Source of the DNA: Micromonospora radicis
GTDB lineage: Bacteria; Actinomycetota; Actinomycetes; Mycobacteriales; Micromonosporaceae
DNA: 48,998 bases
Reading direction: 5' to 3'
NCBI RefSeq assembly: GCF_003583405.1
Contig: NZ_QXEC01000034.1
Location: forward strand, 1-48,998
Below are positions 1 to 7,996 of the stretch, one piece after another. The notes beneath the pieces were generated by a model. It did no database searches. It was not told the origin of the DNA and saw only the letters and a list, made by a program, of their open reading frames with translations. The position numbers and the translations under genes are program-made. Each line of letters begins with the position of its first letter. The first letter of the stretch is position 1.

Positions 1-159
1 AAGCTTGCCGAGACTGATCGACATCGGTCGACATCGGATCGGAGGCGCTGGGGCGGGACGACTCCGTCGATCGTGCCGGTCACCCGTTGGCGTCCCGAGG
101 TGGCGGATCGGCTGCCGGGGGAGATCGACCAGTACTGCGCGGTGGGCCGTAAGCCGTAG
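1..159 (+). CDS. Possible 3' end of an unidentified gene (partial)
   Basis: Frame 1 is open from the first base to a TAG at 157-159, giving 52 residues that end in CAVGRKP. The last 30 codons favour G or C in the third position, as the real genes here do; the first 15 do not. No family is recognised. The frame stops 42 bases before the large palindrome, as expected for a gene followed by a regulatory or termination element. It could equally be chance, because open frames are common at this base composition. Confidence 0.3.
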   Translation, partial: KLAETDRHRSTSDRRRWGGTTPSIVPVTRWRPEVADRLPGEIDQYCAVGRKP

Positions 160-200
160 CGATCGTCCGCTCTTCGGGTCTCGGTGGAAATCGGGGCTAG

Positions 201-234
201 CGCCGGCAGGCTAAACCGGTTTAGCCTGCCGGCG
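201..234. promoter_or_regulatory. 34-bp perfect palindrome with LacI-like core
   Basis: Every base from 201 to 234 pairs with its mirror position and there is no loop. The core is CTAAACCGGTTTAG, flanked by GC-rich arms (CGCCGGCAGG and its complement). The CG-centred AAACCGGTTT core resembles LacI-family operators, which is an inference. It lies 89 bases upstream of the secreted hydrolase start. A terminator for an upstream gene is the alternative, but no T-run follows. Confidence 0.6.
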
Positions 235-322
235 TGGTCCAGCCGTGGCGGCACCCCGCGCAAACCCCCTGCGCAACGGTGTCCCGCCGCGGCGCCACCC
301 CACCACCGAAGGGAAACAGACG

Positions 323-1951
323 ATGTTGCAGATCAGCCGCAGGAAGGCCTGGTGGACACCGCTCGCGGCCGGCCTCACGGCCGCGGCGGTCCTGACCACC
401 GGCGGGGCCGCGGCGGCCCCCAAGCCGAAGCCCACCCCACCGCTCGCGCTCCCCAGTGAGGCCCAGCAGGTGCCACCGACGGACTGCACCGCACCCGTCG
501 GGATCGACGCGAACGCCACGCTGCCCGGCTACCTCGTTCCCGACGACATCCTGGGTGTCACCTGCGTGCCGTTCACCCAGGTGCCCCTCGAACCGGCCGG
601 CTACCAGGGCGACTACCGGGTCGACGCCTTCTCCGACCAGGTCCTGCGGGACATGCTGGCCAACTGCGAGGCGGCGCCGCCGTGCGCCGCGATCACCAAC
701 GCCCAGAACTACAACCCCCCGCAGTTCCGGTTGACCGGATCCCTGGTCCCGCAGGGGAAGATCGATCCGCACGCGCCCAACGTCGACCTGCGGGACATCC
801 GCCGACCGGCCTTCTTTGGCCAGGCGCCCTACCACGAGGGCATCGCCGCGGCGGACAAGAACAGCTACACCTTCGAGTTCGCCGTCCCGGCGGAACCGTA
901 CGAGCGGCTCAAGCGGGGCATCACCGCACCGGTGAAGCTGCGCGGCTGGTACCTGCGCGGCGCCGGCGTGCAGCAGCCCAACGGTCGGCGGGTCCAGTCC
1001 CTGGCGATCTTCGTCGGCGGTCGTTCGGTGGAGACCACCACGGTCCAGGATCCCCGCGATCCGCTGTACGTGCGCTCGGAGAGCACCGGCAGGTTCGAGA
1101 ACGTGACCTACCCGTCGCGCGGCACCGAGCAGTGGGCGGGCCGGCACTGGCGGCAGTACCTCTACAAGCTCAACCAGGCCGGCTTCGACGTGCTCACCTT
1201 CGACAAGCGTGGGCACGGCATCTCCGGTGGCATCTCCGGCGACAACATCCTGCAACAGGGCCTGGACATGCTGCGGGCGGTCGACGCCCTGGACACCGGT
1301 GACGGCGTGCGTATCGTCGGCGCGAACGGCAAGCAGCTCACCGGCAAGGCCGCCGTCCGCGCGTTGGTGCCGAACAACATGAAGAAGCTGCCGATCATCC
1401 TCGGCGGCCCCAGCCAGGGTTCGGCGGCCACCCAGTGGGCGATGAACGCCAACTTCAACAAGTGGTGTGAGCTGGACACCCCCGGACGCGCCTGCCACAA
1501 GCCGTGGGGTCACAACGTCAAGGGTGCGGTGCTGATGGCGGGCTTCCCGGTGGTCAACCCGGGGCTGGCCGAGGCCGCGCGGCGCAAGGTGAACCACACC
1601 GTCGGCCTGGGCGGCACCTCGGAGCCGTTGGCCGGGATCGGCTCGTGGCCGGCGGTGTTCTTCGGCAAGGGCCTGTTCGACGGCATCCAGGGGCCGTTCC
1701 CCACCTTCAACGCCTACCTGCGGGTCAAGGGTGACAAGGAGCTGCTCTTCGTCCGTGGCCCGCACTCCGAGGTCGCCTTCGGGCCGGGCAACGTCGCCCT
1801 GATGCAGGAGCGGGTGGCCCAGTTCGCCGTCCGGGCGGTGCTCGGCCAGAAGACCGACCAGCCCAGGTACGCCACCCTCAAGGAGGCGGTGGCCGCCAGC
1901 CCGCAGATCTGGGAGCCGTCCACCCAACCCACCTTCGAGACCAAGCCCTGA
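323..1951 (+). CDS. Secreted alpha/beta hydrolase
   Basis: A 542-residue exported hydrolase. The start at 323 follows GAAGGGAAAC and gives a clean Sec signal: SRRK, then a hydrophobic stretch to about residue 32 ending in Ala-Ala-Ala, then a Lys/Pro-rich linker. Alpha/beta-hydrolase landmarks appear in order: the DKRGHG loop after strand 4 (about 294-299), a nucleophile elbow GPSQG with Ser364, and a candidate catalytic His481 in RGPHSE. An earlier in-frame start at 245 would bury the signal peptide and is rejected. The long N-terminal region before the fold (about 35-230) is unassigned. The substrate is unknown; esterase or peptidase-like activity outside the cell is plausible. The gene stands alone, with the 34-bp palindrome upstream as its likely control site. 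Confidence 0.85.
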   Translation: MLQISRRKAWWTPLAAGLTAAAVLTTGGAAAAPKPKPTPPLALPSEAQQVPPTDCTAPVGIDANATLPGYLVPDDILGVTCVPFTQVPLEPAGYQGDYRVDAFSDQVLRDMLANCEAAPPCAAITNAQNYNPPQFRLTGSLVPQGKIDPHAPNVDLRDIRRPAFFGQAPYHEGIAAADKNSYTFEFAVPAEPYERLKRGITAPVKLRGWYLRGAGVQQPNGRRVQSLAIFVGGRSVETTTVQDPRDPLYVRSESTGRFENVTYPSRGTEQWAGRHWRQYLYKLNQAGFDVLTFDKRGHGISGGISGDNILQQGLDMLRAVDALDTGDGVRIVGANGKQLTGKAAVRALVPNNMKKLPIILGGPSQGSAATQWAMNANFNKWCELDTPGRACHKPWGHNVKGAVLMAGFPVVNPGLAEAARRKVNHTVGLGGTSEPLAGIGSWPAVFFGKGLFDGIQGPFPTFNAYLRVKGDKELLFVRGPHSEVAFGPGNVALMQERVAQFAVRAVLGQKTDQPRYATLKEAVAASPQIWEPSTQPTFETKP

Positions 1952-2126
1952 TACCGGTGATCCCCGGTCGGTGGTAGCCCCCGCTACGCCGGCCGGGATC
2001 CGGCCCGCCGCGGCGACCGCCTCGGTAGCGCGCTCACGGATCGAGCGCGCCCGACGGTGGTCGCCGCGGCGTGCTGTCTGCCCCCGGGCGGGCGCCACCC
2101 GGACGCCGGTGTTCCGCGATCGACGG

Positions 2127-2149
2127 CTGGCCCCGTGGCGCGGGGCCAG
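2127..2149. terminator. Hairpin downstream of the secreted hydrolase
   Basis: Perfect 9-bp stem CTGGCCCCG / CGGGGCCAG with a 5-base loop (TGGCG). It lies 176 bases after the hydrolase stop and before the next promoter. There is no U-tract, as is usual in actinomycetes. The rest of 1952-2200 holds no supportable gene. Confidence 0.4.
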
Positions 2150-2202
2150 GCCCGCGTGCCGTACCGCCGCCGTCGTCCGCAGCGGCCGATCTTTTCGGCT
2201 GT

Positions 2203-2331
2203 GTGAACCCGTGTGAACACTTGTGTCGCGGCGCATCGGCTGATTGGACGGGTGCTGGTGCCGATCGTGTCGGTTCACCAGTGAACAAGTTCGGGGGTCT
2301 TGTTCACTGCCACTTAATCCGATAGAACACG
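2203..2331 (+). promoter_or_regulatory. Promoter and operator array of the 12-gene operon
   Basis: A candidate promoter has -35 TTGTTC at 2300-2305, a 17-base spacer and -10 TAGAAC at 2323-2328. The -35 is embedded in a perfect 9-bp inverted repeat, GTGAACAAG (2281-2289) and CTTGTTCAC (2299-2307). A second inverted repeat, GTTCAC-CA-GTGAAC (2273-2286), shares its right arm. Two direct GTGAAC copies lie further up at 2203-2208 and 2213-2218. TGTTCA/TGAACA half-sites recur in the promoter of the XRE-cupin regulator at 17730-17749, so this is probably that regulator's target (inference). Confidence 0.55.
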
Positions 2332-2383
2332 AGTGGACCCGCTGCGCGGGCCGTCTGCCTCGTGGTTCTAGGAGGACTACTTC

Positions 2384-4039
2384 ATGGCACGTTCATCCGG
2401 TGCGGGCCCCTCCTCGCCCGCCATCTCCCGCCGCGGGGTGCTGCAACTGGGCGGCGGCGTCGCGCTCCTGCTCGCCACCAGCGCCTGCGCCGCGAACAGC
2501 GACTCGAAGCCGGACACCGGTGCGTCGGGCGGCCCGGCCGCCAGCACGCTGCGCATCGCGGTGTCGAGCTACCTGTCCAGCTGGGATCAGGACTTCGTCG
2601 GCTTCGACCTGACCGCGCTGATGCTCTACAAGAACATCTTCCCCTACATGATCGACTACGGCGTCACCAACGCGGGCGACAGCCAGATCCTCGACACCCA
2701 GAACATCACCCCGACCTTCGCCGAGTCCTTCGAGCCGGACGCCGCGCAGAAGGTCTGGACGCTCAAGCTGCGTCGCGGGGTGAAGTTCGCCAGCGGCAAC
2801 GAGATGACCTCGGCCGACGTCAAGTGGTCCAAGGACCGCGCCTTCGCCGCGCAGGCCAACGTGGCCGGCATCTACCGCACCATCGGGCTGACCAGCGCCG
2901 ACCAGGTCAAGGTAGTCGACGAGTACACCGTCGAGTTCCACCAGGAGTTCCCCAGCGCCCTCACCCGGCAGATCCAGGCGATCTCGTTGTACGTCTTCGA
3001 CTCGGTGGAGGCCAAGAAGCACGCCACCGCCGAGGACCCCTGGGCCAAGGAGTGGTTCGCCAAGAACGCCCCGACCGGCGGCTACTACAACGTCACCAAG
3101 GCCACCCAGGGCCAGGAGATCGAGCTGACCGCCAACACCGGCTACCCGGGTCCCGACCCGGCCAAGACGCCGACGATCCGGATCTCGGTGGTGCCCGCCG
3201 CCGCGAACCAGCGGCTGCAACTACAGGCCGGTGACATCGACATCGCCCTCGGCGTCAGCCAGCGCGACATCGAGGACCTGCGCAAGGCCGACGGGATCAA
3301 GGTGATCTCGGCGGCCAGCAACCGTCAGGTGGCCATCCAGATGTCGGTCACCTCGGCGCCGTTCGACAACGTCAACGTCCGCAAGGCCCTGGCGTACGCG
3401 GTGCCGTACGAGCAGATCATCAGCAACGTGTACGGCGGCGACGCCCGGCCCACCAAGAGCCCGGTGCCGCTGGACATGCCCGGGTACGACGAGAGCGGCT
3501 ACCCGTACACCTACAACCTGGAGCAGGCCAAGGCCGCCCTCTCCGCCGCCGGGCGCAGCTCGGTCGACTCGGAACTCGTCTTCGAGGCCGACAACGAGGA
3601 GCAACAGCGCATCGCCGTGCAGGTGCAGAGCGAGGCGGCGAAGGTGGGCATCAACCTCAAGCTGACCCCGCTGGATCCGGCCACCCTGGGCGAGCGACGC
3701 ACCCGCAAGAACATCCCGCTGCAGCTCACCTCCGGGCAGCTCTGGGTCAACGACGTCGAGTACATGCTCGCCACCAGCTTCGTCAAGGGCGCGAACCTCA
3801 ACTACTCCAACTACACCAACGCCGAGATCGAGCAGATCTACGAGAAGTCCCACACCACCGTCGACGAGTCGGCCCGCAACGCGCTCTGGAAGCAGGTGCA
3901 GCAGATCCTCGCCGCGGAGGTGCCCTGGGTGGTGATCTGCCAGCCCAACTTCAACCTGCCGGTGCGCGAGGCCGTGGCCGGCTGGGTGCAACCCATGGAC
4001 GGCCTGGCCCGACTGCGATACCTGACCGCCTCCGCCTAG
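2384..4039 (+). CDS. Peptide-type ABC transporter substrate-binding lipoprotein (SBP_bac_5)
   Basis: A 551-residue extracytoplasmic binding protein that begins the operon. ATG 2384 follows a strong AGGAGG box at 2370-2375. The N-terminus has a Tat-like SRRGVLQLGG motif, a hydrophobic stretch and a lipobox-like ATSAC, so export by Tat and lipid anchoring at the Cys is likely. The mature part follows the DppA/OppA family: an early strand-forming region, a GVKFASGNEMTSADVKWS block, and a C-terminal NALWKQVQQIL helix, at the usual family length. It should deliver substrate to the permeases encoded next. This family also binds opines, nickel complexes, sugars and other solutes, so 'peptide' describes the fold, not the proven ligand. 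The next gene starts after a 20-base gap. Confidence 0.92.
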   Translation: MARSSGAGPSSPAISRRGVLQLGGGVALLLATSACAANSDSKPDTGASGGPAASTLRIAVSSYLSSWDQDFVGFDLTALMLYKNIFPYMIDYGVTNAGDSQILDTQNITPTFAESFEPDAAQKVWTLKLRRGVKFASGNEMTSADVKWSKDRAFAAQANVAGIYRTIGLTSADQVKVVDEYTVEFHQEFPSALTRQIQAISLYVFDSVEAKKHATAEDPWAKEWFAKNAPTGGYYNVTKATQGQEIELTANTGYPGPDPAKTPTIRISVVPAAANQRLQLQAGDIDIALGVSQRDIEDLRKADGIKVISAASNRQVAIQMSVTSAPFDNVNVRKALAYAVPYEQIISNVYGGDARPTKSPVPLDMPGYDESGYPYTYNLEQAKAALSAAGRSSVDSELVFEADNEEQQRIAVQVQSEAAKVGINLKLTPLDPATLGERRTRKNIPLQLTSGQLWVNDVEYMLATSFVKGANLNYSNYTNAEIEQIYEKSHTTVDESARNALWKQVQQILAAEVPWVVICQPNFNLPVREAVAGWVQPMDGLARLRYLTASA

Positions 4040-4059
4040 ACCCGGGCAGACACCCCGCC

Positions 4060-5070
4060 ATGCGCATCTTCCGTTTCGTCGTCAGGCGACTGCTCCAGCT
4101 CATCCCGGTGCTGCTCGGGGTGGTCGTCCTGACGTTCCTCCTGGTCCGGGTGCTGCCCGGCGACCCCATCCGGAGCATCCTCGGGCAGAACGCCACCGAG
4201 GCGGATGCCGCCGCGGCCCGCGCCCGGTTCGGGTTGGACCAGCCGCTGTGGCGACAGTTCCTCGACTACCTCGGCGGGCTGGTCACCGGAGACTTCGGCA
4301 CGTCCATCCAGAGCGGTGCCTCCGTCGGCGGCGAGATGGCGTTACGGATCGGGCCCACCCTGGAACTCGTCGTCATCGCGGTGTCCATCGCCCTGGTGGT
4401 GGCCACCGTGCTCGGCGTCTGGTCGGCCCGGCGGGCCAACCGCCTCGGCGACCACGGCATCCGCCTGTTCGCCCTGGTCGGCAACTCCATTCCGGAGTTC
4501 TGGCTCGGTCTGATGCTGGTCCTGCTCGGCTACAGCGTGCTGGGCTGGTTCCCCGCCCCCAGCGGGCGGGTCGACCCGGACGCCAACCTCACCCCGATCA
4601 CCGGTGCCGACCTCGTCGACGCCGTGCTCACCGCGAACGGCCCGGCGATCTCCAGCGCCGCCGCCCACCTGGTGCTGCCGGTACTCACCCTGGTCGTGGG
4701 CGTGGTGGCGCCGCTGCTGCGCAGCGTACGCGCGTCCGCGTTGGAGGTGCTGAACTCCGAGGCGTACGCGGCGGCAGCGGCGCACGGACTGCCGCCGCGG
4801 ACCCTGCTCCACGGCTACCTGATGCGCTCGACCCTGGTGCGGCTGCCGGCCCTGGCCGCGCTCGTCTTCGGCACCGCCATCGGCTCCACCGTCCTGGTCG
4901 AGTACGTCTACTCCTGGCAGGGCTTCGGCCAGTGGGCGTTGCGCGGCCTGCTCTACCGCGACTATCCGGTGGTCCAGGCGTCCGTCCTGGTGATCGCGCT
5001 CTGCTACGTGCTGGTCTTCCTCATCGCCGATGTGGTCCACGCGATTCTCGACCCGAGAGTGAGGATCTGA
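4060..5070 (+). CDS. ABC transporter permease, DppB type
   Basis: A 336-residue inner-membrane permease. The first membrane segment (VVRRLLQLIPVLLGVVVLTF) and the following RVLPGDP motif are diagnostic of the DppB/OppB family. Five further hydrophobic segments follow. The coupling-loop EAA motif region (EAYAAAAAHGLPPRTLLHG) contacts the ATPase. The C-terminal YPVVQASVLVIAL and DPRVRI endings are also typical. The stop codon overlaps the ATG of the next permease in a TGATG arrangement, so the two are translationally coupled. Confidence 0.93.
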   Translation: MRIFRFVVRRLLQLIPVLLGVVVLTFLLVRVLPGDPIRSILGQNATEADAAAARARFGLDQPLWRQFLDYLGGLVTGDFGTSIQSGASVGGEMALRIGPTLELVVIAVSIALVVATVLGVWSARRANRLGDHGIRLFALVGNSIPEFWLGLMLVLLGYSVLGWFPAPSGRVDPDANLTPITGADLVDAVLTANGPAISSAAAHLVLPVLTLVVGVVAPLLRSVRASALEVLNSEAYAAAAAHGLPPRTLLHGYLMRSTLVRLPALAALVFGTAIGSTVLVEYVYSWQGFGQWALRGLLYRDYPVVQASVLVIALCYVLVFLIADVVHAILDPRVRI

Positions 5071-5945
5071 TGGCCGACCTGAGGGCCGCCGGTGCCACGG
5101 GCGCCACCGCACGCGTGACCCGCAGCCGCGACGACCGCTTCGCCCGACTACTGATCATCACCGGTGCGGCCATCCTGGCGGTGGTCGCGATGGCGGCGCT
5201 GGCCGCGCCGCTGTTGAGTTCGTGGGGCGCGACCGAGATCGACCCGGCGGCCACCCTGGCCGCGCCCGGGGGCGCGCACCCGCTGGGTACCGACACCAAC
5301 GGCATGGACGTGTGGAGCCGGGTGCTCTACGCCGCCCGGCTGGACCTGGGCATCGCGGTGGCCGCCGTCGCCCTCGCCGTGCTGGTCGGCACGCTGCTCG
5401 GCCTGGTCGCCGGCTACCTCGGCGGCTGGCTCGACGACGTGCTGATGCGGGTGGTCGACATCTTCCAGGCGTTCCCCACCTTCATCCTCGCCCTGGCGGT
5501 GGCCGCCCTGCTCGGCAACGGCACCGTCAACCTGATCATCACCATCGCGGCGGTGAACGCACCGGCGTACGCGCGACTGGTCCGCGCCGAGGTACGCACC
5601 CAGCGCGAGTTGCCGTTCGTCGACGCCGCGGTGACCTCCGGCGCCTCCACGGTCGGCGTGCTCTGGCGGCACCTGCTGCCCAACAGCCTCACCCCGGTCC
5701 GGGTGATCGCCCCGCTCAACTGCGGCTGGGCGATGCTCACCCTGGCCGGGCTCTCCTTCCTCGGCCTGGGCGTCAGCATCCCGGAGGCCGAGTGGGGCGC
5801 CATGATCAGCCTCGGTGCCGCGGACGTGGTCGGTGGCCGATGGTGGACCAGCGTGCCGCCCGGCCTGGCCCTGTTCGTCTCCGTGCTGGGTTTCAGCCTG
5901 CTCGGCGAGGGCCTGCAGGAACGCGCGAACGCGAAGCGGCGGTGA
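5070..5945 (+). CDS. ABC transporter permease, DppC type
   Basis: A 291-residue partner of the preceding permease. The start at 5070 lies inside its stop (TGATG). An upstream open stretch in the same frame lies wholly inside the first permease gene and is ignored. DppC features are the N-terminal membrane anchor, the HPLGTDTNGMDVWSRVLYA motif, five more membrane segments, an EAA-like loop (FVDAAVTSGASTVGVLWRHL) and the terminal FSLLGEGLQERA. It should form the translocation channel with the DppB-type subunit. Confidence 0.93.
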   Translation: MADLRAAGATGATARVTRSRDDRFARLLIITGAAILAVVAMAALAAPLLSSWGATEIDPAATLAAPGGAHPLGTDTNGMDVWSRVLYAARLDLGIAVAAVALAVLVGTLLGLVAGYLGGWLDDVLMRVVDIFQAFPTFILALAVAALLGNGTVNLIITIAAVNAPAYARLVRAEVRTQRELPFVDAAVTSGASTVGVLWRHLLPNSLTPVRVIAPLNCGWAMLTLAGLSFLGLGVSIPEAEWGAMISLGAADVVGGRWWTSVPPGLALFVSVLGFSLLGEGLQERANAKRR

Positions 5946-5947
5946 CC

Positions 5948-7996
5948 ATGCTGTCCATCGAGAACCTCTCCGTGCTCATCCACCGCGCCGACCGGCAGGT
6001 CGCCGCGCTCACCGACGTCACCTTCGCCGTACGCCCCGGCGAGGTGGTGGGTCTGGTGGGGGAGAGCGGCGGCGGCAAGAGCATGGTCGCCCGCGCCGTG
6101 GTGGGGCTGCTGCCCACCGGCGCGCAGGCCACCGGGCAGGTCCGCTTCGGCGACGCCGACGTGCTGCGGATGGACCCGGCGGCGCTGGCCGCCCACCGGG
6201 GCCGGGGCGCGGCCATCTGCTTCCAGAACCCGCGCGGCGCGCTCAGCCCCACCCGGACCGTCGGTCGTCAGCTGAGCGACCGGCTCGTCACCCACCAGGA
6301 GATGTCCCCGCGGCGGGCCCGGGAGGCCGCCCGGGAGCTGTTCGAGGCGGTCGGCATCCGCAGCCCGCAGCGCCGGCTGGACGCCTACCCGCACGAGCTG
6401 TCCGGGGGCATGGCCCAACGGGTGATGATCTCGCTGGCCACCGGCTGCGCCCCCGGGTTGTTGATCGCCGACGAGCCGACCACCGGCCTGGACGTGACCC
6501 TGACCCGGGAGATCCTGCGCCAGTTCCGGCACGCCGCCGACGTGGACGGCCGCAGCGTCCTGCTGATCTCCCACGACCTCGCCTCGATTGCCGAGATCTG
6601 CGACCGGGTGGTGGTGCTCTACGCCGGCACCGTGGTGGAGGCCGGACCGGCCGGGCAGATCTTCGCCGAACCGGCGCACCCGTACACCCGGGCGCTGCTG
6701 CGTTCGGTACCGGACGTCGGTGGTCGACCGGTCGTCGCCACCCCCGGCGCGATGCCGCTGCTGCAACGCGCGCCGCGGCACTGCCCGTTCGCGGCCCGCT
6801 GCGCGCACGCCGACGACACCTGCACCACCCGCCGCCCGCCGGCCACCCCGATGGCCGGCCGTCGGACCGACGAGTGGTCCCTGGCCTGTTTCCACCCGCA
6901 GAGCGGACCGGTCGCTCCCGCCGTGGAGCCGGCGGAGCGGTCCACCGCGTCGCCGACGCCCGCTCCGGTGGCCGGTGACGCGGCCGTCCCGGGCCCCGCC
7001 GTGCTGGAGATCGACGACGTGCACGTCGTCTACCGCAGCCGGTTCGGCTCCGGTGGTCACCACGCGTTGCGCGGGGTGAGCCTGCGCCTGGCACCGGGGG
7101 AGACCCTGGGGGTGGTCGGCGAGAGCGGCTGCGGCAAGAGCACCCTGGCCAAGCTCATCATGGGGCTGGTCGCCCCCACCTCCGGCACGGTGAGCGTCGC
7201 CGGGCAGTCCCTGGTGCGGCAGCCGGGCCGACCCACGCCCCGCGGACGGGCACTACGCCGGCTGCGGACCCGCGCCCAGTTCGTCTTCCAGGACCCGATC
7301 GGCTCGCTGAGCCCCCGCCGCCGGGTCGGCGACTCCATCGCCGAGCCGCTGCGCGCCGCCGGCCTCTCCGCCGCGCAGCGACAGGCCCGCGTCGCGGCGG
7401 TACTGGACCGGATGGAACTCGACCGGTCCATCCTGCGGCGGTACCCGCACGAACTCTCCGGCGGGCAGGCACAACGCGTCGGCATCGCCCGTGCCCTGGT
7501 CGGCGAGCCCGATCTGATCGTCTTCGACGAGCCGACCTCGGCCCTCGACGTCACCGTGCAGGCACAGATCCTCGCCGTGATCGCCGACGTGACCGCCGAC
7601 ACCGACCGGGCCTCGGTCTTCATCTCGCACGACCTGGCCACCGTCCGGGGCTTCGCCGACCGGGTCGCGGTGCTCTACCTCGGCCGGGTGGTCGAGGAAG
7701 GACCGGTCGACGTCGTCTTCGACAGTCCCCGGCACCCGTACACCCGGGCGTTGCTGGCCAGCGCCGCGCGCCTCGGTGGGGAGCCGACCTCCGGTGCCGC
7801 CGCCGTCGAGCTGGTGCGGGAACTGGAGGAGGGCGACGCCGCCACCGGCTGCGCGTTGGCCGCCCGCTGTCCCTTCGTCACCGACACCTGCCGGTCGCAG
7901 CCGCAACACCTCCAGCCGTACGGCGCGAGCCGGGCCGCCTGTTGGCGGATCCCGGAACTCGACGCCCTGATCGGAAAGCAGGCCGCCACCCCATGA
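5948..7996 (+). CDS. Fused double ABC ATPase (DppD-DppF type)
   Basis: A 682-residue cytoplasmic protein with two complete nucleotide-binding domains, normally encoded by two genes. Domain 1 has Walker A GESGGGKS (Lys44), signature LSGGMAQRV and Walker B LLIADEPTTGLD. Domain 2 has Walker A GESGCGKS (Lys397), signature LSGGQAQRV and Walker B LIVFDEPTSALD. Each domain ends in the oligopeptide-transporter C-terminal element with a Cys cluster (CPFAARC..ADDTC and CALAARCPFVTDTC), known in this family to bind iron-sulfur or structural metal. A GTG at 5942 that overlaps the previous stop as GTGA is an equally possible start; MLSIENLSV favours 5948. It overlaps the next gene by ATGA. Confidence 0.9.
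   Translation: MLSIENLSVLIHRADRQVAALTDVTFAVRPGEVVGLVGESGGGKSMVARAVVGLLPTGAQATGQVRFGDADVLRMDPAALAAHRGRGAAICFQNPRGALSPTRTVGRQLSDRLVTHQEMSPRRAREAARELFEAVGIRSPQRRLDAYPHELSGGMAQRVMISLATGCAPGLLIADEPTTGLDVTLTREILRQFRHAADVDGRSVLLISHDLASIAEICDRVVVLYAGTVVEAGPAGQIFAEPAHPYTRALLRSVPDVGGRPVVATPGAMPLLQRAPRHCPFAARCAHADDTCTTRRPPATPMAGRRTDEWSLACFHPQSGPVAPAVEPAERSTASPTPAPVAGDAAVPGPAVLEIDDVHVVYRSRFGSGGHHALRGVSLRLAPGETLGVVGESGCGKSTLAKLIMGLVAPTSGTVSVAGQSLVRQPGRPTPRGRALRRLRTRAQFVFQDPIGSLSPRRRVGDSIAEPLRAAGLSAAQRQARVAAVLDRMELDRSILRRYPHELSGGQAQRVGIARALVGEPDLIVFDEPTSALDVTVQAQILAVIADVTADTDRASVFISHDLATVRGFADRVAVLYLGRVVEEGPVDVVFDSPRHPYTRALLASAARLGGEPTSGAAAVELVRELEEGDAATGCALAARCPFVTDTCRSQPQHLQPYGASRAACWRIPELDALIGKQAATP

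Noticed and set aside
221..2278. 685-codon minus-strand frame
   Set aside because: Antisense to the secreted hydrolase, which has a signal peptide and catalytic motifs; the minus frame has none.
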